In this document: positions 1 to 8,573 of the stretch, piece by piece
Layout of the letters: each line of letters starts with the position of its first letter
How positions within the stretch are numbered: position 1 is the first letter of the stretch
Source of the DNA: JBKJUK01 sp046590705
GTDB taxonomy: Bacteria; Acidobacteriota; Thermoanaerobaculia; Gp7-AA8
DNA length: 19,549 nt
NCBI GenBank assembly: GCA_046590705.1
Contig: JBKJUK010000037.1
Span: 1-19,549, forward strand
Direction of reading: 5' to 3'
Translations under genes and position numbers: made by a program
Notes under the pieces: model-generated
Told to the model about the DNA's origin: nothing
Database searches by the model: none
What the model saw: the letters and a program-made list of their open reading frames with translations, nothing else

Positions 1-935
<935 letters not shown>

Positions 936-1010
936 GCCATGGCCCCATTTCCCTGCGTTCCCACGACCGCGCGACGAGGCCGTGAGAGAAATGCGGGCTT
1001 GAACTTCACT

Positions 1011-1046
1011 GGTTCGACAGGTTCGACCTCCGGAATCTTCCGGAGG
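1011..1046. promoter_or_regulatory. Operator-like direct repeat plus perfect palindrome in the divergent gap
   Basis: Between the divergent glgX and 1113-3899 genes, the octamer GGTTCGAC occurs at 1011-1018 and 1020-1027, a 9-base period. It runs into a perfect inverted repeat, CCTCCGGAA / TTCCGGAGG at 1027-1035 and 1038-1046, with a 2-base centre. A 2-base loop is poor for an RNA hairpin, which favours a protein-binding site. It lies about 26 bases upstream of a possible -35 for the 1113 gene. No particular regulator can be named. Confidence 0.35.
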
Positions 1047-1072
1047 CTCCGGGAAGACCTCGATTTCTCTCC

Positions 1073-1100
1073 TTGCTACTGTGTGAGTCGCGGGTAAGAT
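1073..1100 (+). promoter_or_regulatory. Possible sigma70-type promoter for the 928-residue receiver protein
   Basis: TTGCTA at 1073-1078 and TAAGAT at 1095-1100 are 16 bases apart. They would place transcription start near 1107, only about 6 bases before the ATG at 1113, giving an almost leaderless message. No Shine-Dalgarno precedes the ATG, which fits. Both hexamers are imperfect, so support is modest. Confidence 0.3.
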
Positions 1101-1112
1101 GCACGTTCATCG

Positions 1113-3899
1113 ATGAAGAATCTTCTTCGTTATCTACTCGCGCTGCCTGCTGTCATCGTTGCGTTGGTGACATCGGTACTCCTGGCACCGGGGAGTTCCG
1201 CGGTGGGAGCCCTGGCGGCGGCGGCCGCCGTCGCCCTGACGACTTACAGCGGCGGATTCGGACCCGGTGTCATGGCCGCGGGACTCTGCGCCATCGCGGC
1301 GATGCTGCTGGGAAGTACCACTCCGAGGTTTGAGGAAGCCGCCTACACGCTGACTGCCGGCCTGGTAGCAGCCATCATGATCTCGCTGTTCTCACGTCGG
1401 CGCAGGAAGCTGACCGTTGCGGCTGGCCAAACCTCGGCAACTGTCGATGCTGCGCGGCACAAGCCAGTCGTCGCAATGGCAGCTGCTGCGAACGCAAAGA
1501 GCGCGGATCAGGGATCGGCGAGCACCGGCGGGATCGAGCGCGGCCCGGCAGAAATGCGGCGCGAGATCGATAGCGCTCCGGTCGCTGTTGAGACGCCCTT
1601 CTCGATCCAAAGCTCGTCCTCTCGCGCGGGTGCCCTCGAGATTCCGGCAAGCAAGACTTCCGAAGAGAAGACTCTCGAGAAGACTACCCAGGTTTCCGCC
1701 GTAGAACGATCACCTGGTCATCAGCAGGGGGCAGAACCGCAACGCTCCGAAGTTCTCCAAGAGGCATCTGCTGGTGAATCTGCCGATTCCAGGAAAACGA
1801 TCGCTCCGGCGCGCGCGCTTGCCAAAGGCGGTGCGGTCGTAGGTGATCACATCGGGGCTGATGAATCGAACCAGGGTTCCGAGTCGACAGCCGACACTTC
1901 TCGAGCGGACTTTACGACAGGCGCCGATTCGCAGTCGGGCGAATCTGCAGCCGGTGGCGTCATTGATGATTCCGAGGCGTCTGCATCCTCGCCCGAAACC
2001 ATCTCATTACTCGACGTTGTGGCCGACCCTGATCGCTCAGTCGCTGATCGCTTCGCAAGGTATCCGCTCCCTGACACTGCACAGGAGTCGAGCAGCGCCG
2101 CTGTTTTCGGGACGAAACTAGCGGAGGAATCGGGTGGGTTGCCCGAGGTCGATGCCGTGGGCAGTACGCCGTCGAGTGGAGAGGTCGACGCGCGACGCGG
2201 TGATTCCGACCTTCCGCCGCTGCTCGAGGATCTGAATGCTTCTGGGGAAGCGGTCGATGACTCCTCTGAGTTCGAGAGCGCGCTTCCGCCGCCGCTGGCC
2301 GAAGAGCAGGAGGAACCTCATCTCGATCTCTTTTCGTTGACTGCCCATCATCCGGTTGCTCATGACGAGGACGGAGCTGATGAGGCCGAGACTCTCGCGC
2401 ATGGTTTCCCGCCGGCTGAGGCGCCGGTCGATGAGTCGCTTTATGATTTCTCCGTTGACGCCGAAGAGCTGGAAGTCGTACCGCAGGCCAGCACCGGTGG
2501 CGAGCCAGTCGAGATCACACTTCCGCCTGTGCTGGAGGACGAGGCACCCGTCTCACAGACTTCCCGCGCTCAATCTGATCTTCCGCCATGGGAGGAACAC
2601 GACTTTGACGATCGGGATGCAGCCGACCGGGCACGCCCCGGAATCGAAACTCTGTCGGCACTGACGCTGCTGATCATTGACCGCGACGGAGGGGCCTCGC
2701 ACCTGCGCGCTGAGCTCGAGCGACAGAACATGACCGTTGAAATTGTCGAAGATCTGGTCGACGCGCTGGTCGAAGTGGAGACGCTGAAGCCGGACGCAGT
2801 TCTCGTCGATTGCGATTCCAACGATGTCGAGACCCTCTATCAGGCCATTACTTCCGAGTTTCCGAGACTCCGGATTCTCTTCGCTCTCACTCGTGTCAGC
2901 GAGAGGATGCAGGCGCGCCTGGATTCAACGCCTTTGCTCGACTTCATTCAGAAACCCTACGGCGCTGCCGAGGTCATCGCTTGTCTACGGACAGAGCGCG
3001 AGTCGGTGGACGCCACTGACGCGACGGACCTCGGGGGCAGCGCCCGTGAGAAAGAGTGGTTTGCAATGATCGACGCAGCGTCGGTGGAGAGCACAGCCGC
3101 ACTTCCTGATCGCCCGTCGATAGAAATTGAATCTGACGCGACCCTGGACAAGAAATTGAACCTGGAGGTACCGCCCCATCCGTACAGTGAGGGCGATCGT
3201 TCCCAGCCTGGACTCACCAGGAACGACTCACTCCTCGACAAAAATTCAGGGGCGAACAGCATGAAGAGTTCTGTGAAAAAAATCCCGCCCTACACGATCA
3301 GTTGTCCCAACTGCAGGAAGCGCTTCGACGTTTCCAAAGCCGAGTGGTGCAACTGTGTATCGAGGGAGCACTCCCTCCAGTGTCCCAGCTGTCTGAACTG
3401 TTTCTGCCGCGTGGATACGGCAATCAAGCAGTCCATCTGGATGAGTGCACCGGAAGCGCTTGCGGCGCAGCGTTATCAAAAGCGAGAGGTGAAAAAAGCC
3501 GCCAACTCCGAGCCGGGTGAGTTGACGAGACCGCTCGTTCTCGTGGTCGAGGACGAGCGCGACATGCTCGCGCTGGTGAGCCACGTCGTGCGCGCAGCCG
3601 GATACGGCTTGATCGTGGCCGACAACGGTCAGGATGGCCTGCAACTCGCCCGTCGGTATGTGCCGGAACTCGTCATCGCCGATGCACTGTTACCGAAGCT
3701 CGATGGGCGTGAGATGTGCCGGCTGATCAAGGAAGAGCCGGCCACCGCGGCTTCGCGCACCATCATCATGACCGGCGTCTATACCTACAACAAATACAAG
3801 AACGAAGCGCTCCGGGCCTTCAAGGTGGATGAGTATCTTTTCAAGCCGTTCAAAATCGAGCAGCTGGACGAGCTGTTGAAAAAATACTTGTCGCAGTGA
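1113..3899 (+). CDS. Membrane-anchored dual-receiver protein with disordered linker and zinc ribbon
   Basis: Residues 1-95 hold about four hydrophobic helices; GGFGPGVMAA followed by a closing helix and RRRRK resembles the KdpD-type DUF4118 membrane domain. Residues about 100-510 are low-complexity, rich in S, A, E and D, and carry repeated LPP motifs. Residues about 513-630 look like a receiver: IIDRD, D566 in VLVDCD and K614 in QKPY, but with a divergent middle. Residues 731-765 hold eight cysteines (CPNC, CNC, CPSCLNCFC), probably a zinc ribbon. Residues 807-928 are a canonical receiver: E813/D814, phospho-acceptor D857, T887, K911. There is no kinase, DNA-binding or enzymatic output domain. 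It may act as a phosphorylation-controlled scaffold at the membrane; this is inference. I know no named family with this order. The ATG at 1113 is the only start that includes the membrane helices. Neighbours do not reveal its job. Confidence 0.9.
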   Translation: MKNLLRYLLALPAVIVALVTSVLLAPGSSAVGALAAAAAVALTTYSGGFGPGVMAAGLCAIAAMLLGSTTPRFEEAAYTLTAGLVAAIMISLFSRRRRKLTVAAGQTSATVDAARHKPVVAMAAAANAKSADQGSASTGGIERGPAEMRREIDSAPVAVETPFSIQSSSSRAGALEIPASKTSEEKTLEKTTQVSAVERSPGHQQGAEPQRSEVLQEASAGESADSRKTIAPARALAKGGAVVGDHIGADESNQGSESTADTSRADFTTGADSQSGESAAGGVIDDSEASASSPETISLLDVVADPDRSVADRFARYPLPDTAQESSSAAVFGTKLAEESGGLPEVDAVGSTPSSGEVDARRGDSDLPPLLEDLNASGEAVDDSSEFESALPPPLAEEQEEPHLDLFSLTAHHPVAHDEDGADEAETLAHGFPPAEAPVDESLYDFSVDAEELEVVPQASTGGEPVEITLPPVLEDEAPVSQTSRAQSDLPPWEEHDFDDRDAADRARPGIETLSALTLLIIDRDGGASHLRAELERQNMTVEIVEDLVDALVEVETLKPDAVLVDCDSNDVETLYQAITSEFPRLRILFALTRVSERMQARLDSTPLLDFIQKPYGAAEVIACLRTERESVDATDATDLGGSAREKEWFAMIDAASVESTAALPDRPSIEIESDATLDKKLNLEVPPHPYSEGDRSQPGLTRNDSLLDKNSGANSMKSSVKKIPPYTISCPNCRKRFDVSKAEWCNCVSREHSLQCPSCLNCFCRVDTAIKQSIWMSAPEALAAQRYQKREVKKAANSEPGELTRPLVLVVEDERDMLALVSHVVRAAGYGLIVADNGQDGLQLARRYVPELVIADALLPKLDGREMCRLIKEEPATAASRTIIMTGVYTYNKYKNEALRAFKVDEYLFKPFKIEQLDELLKKYLSQ
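2211..2594 (+). repeat. Repeated LPP(x)LE/D short motifs in the disordered linker
   Basis: Within the acidic linker of the 1113-3899 protein, LPPLLEDL (from residue 367), LPPPLAEEQEE (391), LPPVLEDEAP (470) and LPPWEEHDFDD (490) recur, with a weaker FPPAEAP near residue 431. Each is a Leu-Pro-Pro core followed by a hydrophobic residue and an acidic run. The motif is kept while the surrounding sequence varies, which suggests docking motifs rather than a folded repeat. Confidence 0.6.
3248..3263 (+). promoter_or_regulatory. Internal ribosome binding site and in-frame ATG (possible short isoform)
   Basis: AGGGG at 3248-3252 stands 8 bases before an in-frame ATG at 3261 (Met717 of the long protein). 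Translation from here would give a 212-residue soluble protein of exactly the zinc ribbon and the C-terminal receiver. This spacing is better than anything seen at the annotated start at 1113. Whether it is used cannot be told from sequence. Confidence 0.4.
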
Positions 3900-3903
3900 A
3901 TGC

Positions 3904-4034
3904 GGGCCGGAGGCCGGAGTCGGGGGGCCGGGGCTGATGAACGCAGAGCGCAGAAATTCGAAGTAAGAAAAGAGTGAACGCCTCGCGCTTTTCTTCCTTA
4001 CTTCATCCGGCCTCCAACCCCCCGCCCCCGGCCC
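3904..4034. repeat. Long nested inverted repeat after the receiver-protein gene
   Basis: The gap 3900-4053 is nearly all one imperfect palindrome. GGGCCGG 3904-3910 pairs with 4028-4034, AGGCCGGA 3911-3918 with 4006-4013, GAAGTAAG 3960-3967 with 3997-4004, and AAAAG 3968-3972 with 3988-3992, leaving a CTTC bulge at 3993-3996 and a 15-base loop. No T-run follows, so it is not a classic intrinsic terminator, though it could still stop or stabilise a transcript. The GGCCGGAGTC core recurs near 19460. Confidence 0.6.
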
Positions 4035-4041
4035 AATCCTG

Positions 4042-4047
4042 TATCTT
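4042..4047 (+). promoter_or_regulatory. -10-like hexamer of a possible leaderless promoter
   Basis: TATCTT lies 6 bases before the GTG at 4054, the spacing expected when transcription begins at the start codon. No Shine-Dalgarno is present and no convincing -35 is seen. Confidence 0.3.
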
Positions 4048-4053
4048 TCATCG

Positions 4054-5034
4054 GTGAGCAGCAGCGAGCGAGCAGCAGAGTTCTGGAACCAGGAAGTGGT
4101 CGAGCCTTCGCATACCGGCTGGCTCGAGCATCCCCTGATTCGTGAAGCGATCAACCGGAGGGTCTCGGGCAGCAGTGGCGGATGGCCACTGGACTGGTTC
4201 GAGTGCATCCTGAACGGACGCCGCTTCGCGCGGGCTCTTAGCATCGGCTGCGGTACCGGGGCGCTCGAGCGAGATCTGGTCCGACGCGGAATCTGCGGTC
4301 GTGTCGAGGCCTTCGACGGTTCGATTCAAAGTCTGCTGCTCGCCGTCGACGCGTCACGGAAGAATGGGATGGATTCGTCCATACGGTACTTCGCTGCGGA
4401 CTTCAACCGCATCGAGCTTCCGACTGCTCGATACGAGGCGGTGTTCTTTCATCAGTCGTTGCATCACGTCGAGCGACTCGAGCATCTTCTCGGTCAGGTC
4501 GCCGCTGCGCTGGTTCCAGGAGGGATGGTTTACCTCGATGAATTCATCGGTCCTTCTCGATTTGCGTGGACAGAGCATTCCATTTCATCGCACCGCACTT
4601 TCTTCGACTCACTCCCGCGCGTAGCCAGGAATTGTGTCGAGCTCCCACTTCCGATTCAAAAACACGACCCATCTGAGGCAGTGCGTTCCGACGAGATCGT
4701 CAAGCAGCTGGAACGGGGATTCGAGATTCAGTTTCGTCGCGACTACGGCGGTAACCTGCTGTCCGTGTTGTATCCGTTCCTGGTCGGACCTGTCGACGCA
4801 GAGCTCGTGCGATCGATGCTCGCGGCTGAAGAGGAAGAGATGGGCAGGGGAGTTTCGTACCACAGCGTGATCGTCGCCCAGCCCGTCAATCCATTGAGTG
4901 CAACGCTAGAGCGCTACGGCGACAGAAGCCACTACCGTCGCTGGCGCAGGATGAAGTTCTATCGGGAGACGGTGGCCCCACTGGCCTTCCGTGTGAAACG
5001 CAAGCTCGGGAAAATCGTGCGGCTGCAGTTCTGA
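4054..5034 (+). CDS. Class I SAM-dependent methyltransferase
   Basis: A 326-residue protein with a Rossmann-type methyltransferase core at about residues 55-165. Motif I is ALSIGCGTG (61-69), FDGS (87-90) follows the second strand as the acidic SAM-ribose contact region, YEAVFFHQSLHHVERLEHLL (127-146) is the motif IV region typical of Methyltransf_11/25 proteins, and LVPGGMVYLDEF (153-164) is the post-motif. The C-terminal 150 residues are unlike any substrate domain I recognise and end in a basic tail (YRRWRRMKFYRE). It is not CheR, although a CheB-type gene follows about 140 bases downstream. The start is GTG; no ATG lies near the N-terminus. The substrate is unknown. Confidence 0.85.
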   Translation: MSSSERAAEFWNQEVVEPSHTGWLEHPLIREAINRRVSGSSGGWPLDWFECILNGRRFARALSIGCGTGALERDLVRRGICGRVEAFDGSIQSLLLAVDASRKNGMDSSIRYFAADFNRIELPTARYEAVFFHQSLHHVERLEHLLGQVAAALVPGGMVYLDEFIGPSRFAWTEHSISSHRTFFDSLPRVARNCVELPLPIQKHDPSEAVRSDEIVKQLERGFEIQFRRDYGGNLLSVLYPFLVGPVDAELVRSMLAAEEEEMGRGVSYHSVIVAQPVNPLSATLERYGDRSHYRRWRRMKFYRETVAPLAFRVKRKLGKIVRLQF

Positions 5035-5117
5035 CCATCCTCGATGTGACATTTTGCGGCGTCGACATTGCGACCTTCGCTCACCGCCGCGCAGGTTCAA
5101 CTTTGTTGCGGCCGCTG

Positions 5118-5175
5118 TATTTTTCTCATAGTCAGCATGACTCAACGGTGTTCCCCGAAAAGAGACCGCCGATGA
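5118..5175 (+). promoter_or_regulatory. Possible promoter and 12-codon leader ORF overlapping the CheB start
   Basis: TATTTT at 5118-5123 resembles a -10 element, with TTCAAC at 5096-5101 as a weak -35 (16-base spacer). Downstream, ATG 5137 opens a 12-codon reading frame (MTQRCSPKRDRR) whose TGA at 5173-5175 overlaps the CheB ATG at 5172 in an ATGA arrangement. This layout allows translational coupling. It could equally be chance, because the ORF is very short. Confidence 0.25.
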
Positions 5176-5879
5176 CCGAGACCGCCACATCAGCCAGCTT
5201 CGACCGTTCATGGTCAGTACCCTTGAGCGCCCCATCCCGGTCCCTGCCGGGAAACAATGCGGACGTGATCCTGCCGCTGATGTCAGAAACGGTTCCCTTC
5301 ACCGATACACTGATCGCAGTCGGTGCTTCTGTGGGCGGAACCGAGGCGATTCGCTCGTTGATCTCGCAGCTTCCCGGTGACGCTCCTCCCATGGTCATCG
5401 TGCAGCACATGCCCGAGAGCTTCACGCATGCATTCGCCGGGCGAATGAATGCTGGCGCGGCTGTCTCTGTGCGGGAGGCCGTGAATGGTGAGGTGGTCTC
5501 GCGGGGAACGGTGCTGATCGCGCCCGGTGGCCACCATTTGCTCGTTCACCGGCGCGGCACCGAATACGTCGTTGAGGTGAGAGGTGGACGTCTCGTTTCG
5601 ATGCATCGCCCGAGTGTCGACGTGTTGCTGCGTTCGATGGCAAATGCGGCCGGGCAGAATGGTGTAGGCGTGATTCTCACAGGAATGGGGGACGACGGAA
5701 GTCGCGGACTGCGTGAGATGCGGAATGCCGGGGCCATGACCATCGCCCAGGACGAAGTGACCTCAGCGGTCTTCGGAATGCCGCGCGCAGCGATCGCCGC
5801 AGGCTCCGTCCGGGTCGTCGCTCCGCTCCAGGCGATTGCAGGGATGCTTCTCACGCACGCGCGCTATCGCGCCTCCTGA
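5172..5879 (+). CDS. cheB: Stand-alone CheB-type protein-glutamate methylesterase
   Basis: CheB removes methyl groups from, and deamidates, glutamyl/glutaminyl residues of chemoreceptors. From the ATG at 5172 the protein has 235 residues and contains only the catalytic domain. VGASVGGTEAI carries Ser53, VQHMPESF carries His79 and GMGDDGSRG carries Asp175. The spacings (26 and 96 residues) equal those of E. coli S164/H190/D286. The usual N-terminal receiver is missing; residues 1-45 are low-complexity. The frame is open back to an ATG at 5046, but that extension looks non-coding and overlaps a possible promoter, so 5172 is preferred; 5280 is also possible. No CheA, CheW, CheR or receptor gene is nearby, so the target is unknown. 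Confidence 0.85.
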   Translation: MTETATSASFDRSWSVPLSAPSRSLPGNNADVILPLMSETVPFTDTLIAVGASVGGTEAIRSLISQLPGDAPPMVIVQHMPESFTHAFAGRMNAGAAVSVREAVNGEVVSRGTVLIAPGGHHLLVHRRGTEYVVEVRGGRLVSMHRPSVDVLLRSMANAAGQNGVGVILTGMGDDGSRGLREMRNAGAMTIAQDEVTSAVFGMPRAAIAAGSVRVVAPLQAIAGMLLTHARYRAS

Positions 5880-5901
5880 ATCATCGTTCCTGAATCATCG
5901 C
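5874..5901. repeat. 14-bp tandem duplication across the cheB stop codon
   Basis: TCCTGAATCATCGT (5874-5887) is followed at once by TCCTGAATCATCGC (5888-5901). The first copy contains the TGA stop of the CheB-type gene at 5877-5879. It looks like a recent slippage duplication. Confidence 0.7.
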
Positions 5902-5967
5902 TCCCGAAATGGCGCAGACGGGTCGAGCCGTCAAGCTCCTCCCCGCGTCGCACTCTCTCACCACGAC

Positions 5968-5973
5968 TATAAT
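5968..5973 (+). promoter_or_regulatory. Consensus -10 element upstream of the M14 peptidase
   Basis: A perfect TATAAT lies 35 bases before the ATG at 6009. No clear -35 is present at 16-18 bases upstream. A GGAG Shine-Dalgarno precedes the ATG, so this gene has an ordinary leader of roughly 28 bases. Confidence 0.4.
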
Positions 5974-6008
5974 CACGGCGTTGTTCAGATCGGCGTATTG
6001 GAGTCGCA

Positions 6009-8573
6009 ATGATTCTTGGAATTGTTCGTGCGTTTGCCGTCGTATTGTTCGCAGTTTCCACCGTTGCTGCGCAGTCGATCCCGAAGCCTTCAGAATCGAT
6101 CGGCGTGAAGATCGGGGCTGACCGGACCCTCGCGGATTACAGGCAGATTCGGACGTACATGAAGGCGCTCGACACAGCGTCTCCTCGCGTCAAAGTCGAG
6201 ACGCTTGGTACAACAACGCTGGGCGAAGAAATGATCATGGTCGTGATTTCTTCGGCCGAGAACATTCGCAATCTCGATCGCATCAAGGAGATTTCGAAAA
6301 AGCTGGCAGATCCGCGCGGCCTTTCCTCCGAGCAGATCGATGGCCTGGTCGCAGACGGCAAAGTCGTCGCGCTCGTGACCTGCAATATCCATTCGACCGA
6401 GATTGCCTCGAGTCAGATGGCTGTGGAGTGGGCCCACGCTCTGGCCACGGCTACCGATCCCGAAACGAAGAAGCGGCTCGACGATGTGGTCCTGCTTCTT
6501 GTTCCTTCGCTCAATCCTGACGGTCAGATCATGGAGACCGAGTGGTATCGGAAGAACGTCGGGACTCCCAACGAAGGCGGTCGGCTGCCGAAGCTGTATC
6601 ACCACTACGTTGGTCACGACAATAATCGCGACTGGTTCATGCTCACACAAAAAGAGACCCGCAACATGAGTCGCGCTCTGTATCACGAGTGGTATCCGCA
6701 GGTCTTCGTCGACGAACATCAGATGGGTCAGGAGGGGCCGCGAATGTTCATTCCACCTTTCGCCGATCCTGTTGATGTGGACGTCCATCCCCTGATCTGG
6801 CGCGAGATCAACATGATCGGTACGAACATGGCCTTCCGCCTGGAGCAGAACGAGAAGGCAGGTGTGATCTACGGGTTCCAATACGACGCCTACTGGATTG
6901 GAGGGACACGCAACACCGGCTGGTGGAAAAACATCACCGGTCTGTTGCTGGAAGTCGCTTCTGCCCGAATGGCCACTCCGGTCTACATCGATCCCAGCGA
7001 ACTGCAGGGCGGGGGCAAAGGTCTGATCGAGTACAAGGCCCAGATCAATCATCCCAACCCATGGAAGGGTGGATGGTGGCGAATGCGCGACATCATGGAT
7101 TACGAGCGCATCGCCTCGGACGCCATGCTCGAGACCTGCTCCGAACGGCGGGCAGACTTTCTTCGCGATGTATCTGTGCGGGCCAGAGCCGCCGTAGCCG
7201 GATTTCCGGCCGGTTCGGCGTATCGCATCCCCGCCCAGCAGCGCGACCCTGCCACTGCGCGGCAGCTTGCGTTGCTGATGGCCGACCATGGTGTCGAAGT
7301 CATGGAAGCTCCCGACGGCGATTTCTGGATCCCCCTGACACAACCCTACAGCCGATTTGTCGCCGAGATGTTCGAGCCGCAGCGCTATCCGGAGATACGT
7401 CTGACCGACAGTCCTGAAATCCTCCGGCCCTACGATGTTGCAGCGTGGAGTCTGCCGCTGCTGATGGGCGTATCCGTCGAGCGCGCAGCCTTTCCGCGCG
7501 ACCCGAAAATGATTGCCGTCGTCGCGCCGATCACCCTGGCGTCGGCGCCGACCGCGAAACCGGCATCGCGCATCACCGCCGGCCACGTCGCTGTCGACGC
7601 AGGTTCGGCACAAAGTGCCCGGGTCATCAACGCCGCCCTTCGCGAAGGCGGCACAGTCACCGCGACAGCCCTTCCGAAGAATGACGAGAATGCCGCGGCA
7701 GAATCGAAGGCAGGCACTTACGTCATCGATGGAGTTTCGGCGCAGAAAGTTGCGCAACTGGCGAAGGAACTTCGTGTACGACTCGAGCCCACGCAGGAAC
7801 CGCGTGGAACGGCCATCAAAGCGCCGCGAGTTGGTATTTACAAACCATTCGAAGCGTCGATGGATGAAGGCTGGACCCGCTGGCTGCTCGAGCAGTACGG
7901 GTTCGATGTGAAATCGATCGAAAACCCGGCCATGAAGGCGGGTGGGCTGAGCAAGTCCTTCGACGCCATCATCCTTCCCAGCATGGACCGCGAGGCCATC
8001 GTGAAGGGCCGTCGCAAAACAGAGGACGGAGCGATGAAGTATCACGAAGAATTCCCGGCGGAATTCCGCGGCGGAATCGGTGAGACAGGTGTGGCTGCGC
8101 TTCTTTCTTTCGTCGAGAATGGGGGCACCTTGATCGCCTTCGGTCAGAGCACCGAGTACGTCACCGAGAACTTCAACGTTCCCGTTCGAAATGCGATCTC
8201 AAAATTGAAAGCCGACGAGTTCGCTCTTCCTGGATCGCTTCTTCGTGCCGAGGTGAGCGGTTGGCATCCCGTAACGCGCGGAATGCCGCCGGAGGTCGCA
8301 ATTTTCGCGGACCGAAACCTCGCCTTCGAGACTTCCCTGCCGGGTCCGGAGATGCAGCGCTGGGTACTCATGTCGTATCCCGAAGACTCGAAGCGCATCC
8401 TCATGTCCGGATGGATCAGGGGAGAAGCAAAACTGGCACGACAGGGAGCTGCCGTGGCCATGACTTACGGAAAAGGAAAGCTGGTACTGTTCGGTTTCCG
8501 CCCGCAACATCGTGCGCAGACCCACGCCACGTTCCCGCTCCTGTTCAACGCGCTTTACTGGAGTAGCCAGTAG
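6009..8573 (+). CDS. Secreted M14-family zinc carboxypeptidase with C-terminal amidotransferase-like domain
   Basis: An 854-residue exported metallopeptidase. Residues 1-21 form a signal peptide (hydrophobic stretch ending VAA before QS). The M14 domain spans about residues 40-330. Zinc ligands are His128 and Glu131 in NIHSTE and His237 in DEHQMG; DNNRDWF (204-210) matches the substrate-binding Asn-Arg region, and Glu315 in LLLEVAS is the likely catalytic Glu. The middle (about 340-600) is unassigned. Residues about 625-850 look like the glutamine amidotransferase-like fold often appended to bacterial M14 peptidases (VGIYKPF, AIILPS, NGGTLIAFG, GKGKLVLFGFRPQHR). It probably trims peptides in the periplasm or outside the cell. 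SD GGAG precedes the ATG. The last codons (SSQ, stop) are written in the AGTAGCCAGTAG repeat. Confidence 0.9.
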   Translation: MILGIVRAFAVVLFAVSTVAAQSIPKPSESIGVKIGADRTLADYRQIRTYMKALDTASPRVKVETLGTTTLGEEMIMVVISSAENIRNLDRIKEISKKLADPRGLSSEQIDGLVADGKVVALVTCNIHSTEIASSQMAVEWAHALATATDPETKKRLDDVVLLLVPSLNPDGQIMETEWYRKNVGTPNEGGRLPKLYHHYVGHDNNRDWFMLTQKETRNMSRALYHEWYPQVFVDEHQMGQEGPRMFIPPFADPVDVDVHPLIWREINMIGTNMAFRLEQNEKAGVIYGFQYDAYWIGGTRNTGWWKNITGLLLEVASARMATPVYIDPSELQGGGKGLIEYKAQINHPNPWKGGWWRMRDIMDYERIASDAMLETCSERRADFLRDVSVRARAAVAGFPAGSAYRIPAQQRDPATARQLALLMADHGVEVMEAPDGDFWIPLTQPYSRFVAEMFEPQRYPEIRLTDSPEILRPYDVAAWSLPLLMGVSVERAAFPRDPKMIAVVAPITLASAPTAKPASRITAGHVAVDAGSAQSARVINAALREGGTVTATALPKNDENAAAESKAGTYVIDGVSAQKVAQLAKELRVRLEPTQEPRGTAIKAPRVGIYKPFEASMDEGWTRWLLEQYGFDVKSIENPAMKAGGLSKSFDAIILPSMDREAIVKGRRKTEDGAMKYHEEFPAEFRGGIGETGVAALLSFVENGGTLIAFGQSTEYVTENFNVPVRNAISKLKADEFALPGSLLRAEVSGWHPVTRGMPPEVAIFADRNLAFETSLPGPEMQRWVLMSYPEDSKRILMSGWIRGEAKLARQGAAVAMTYGKGKLVLFGFRPQHRAQTHATFPLLFNALYWSSQ

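Noticed and set aside
3960..4004. Intrinsic terminator after the receiver-protein gene
   Set aside because: The stem is followed by GC-rich sequence without a T-run, so it was recorded as part of a palindromic repeat instead.
5046..5171. Upstream extension of the CheB-type gene to an ATG at 5046
   Set aside because: The extra 42 residues have no CheB similarity and overlap promoter-like sequence; the 5172 start already covers the full catalytic domain.
6090..8045. A 651-codon open frame on the minus strand inside the M14 peptidase gene
   Set aside because: It lies wholly antisense to a gene with intact zinc ligands and signal peptide, has no recognisable domain, and long antisense frames are common in GC-rich codon usage.
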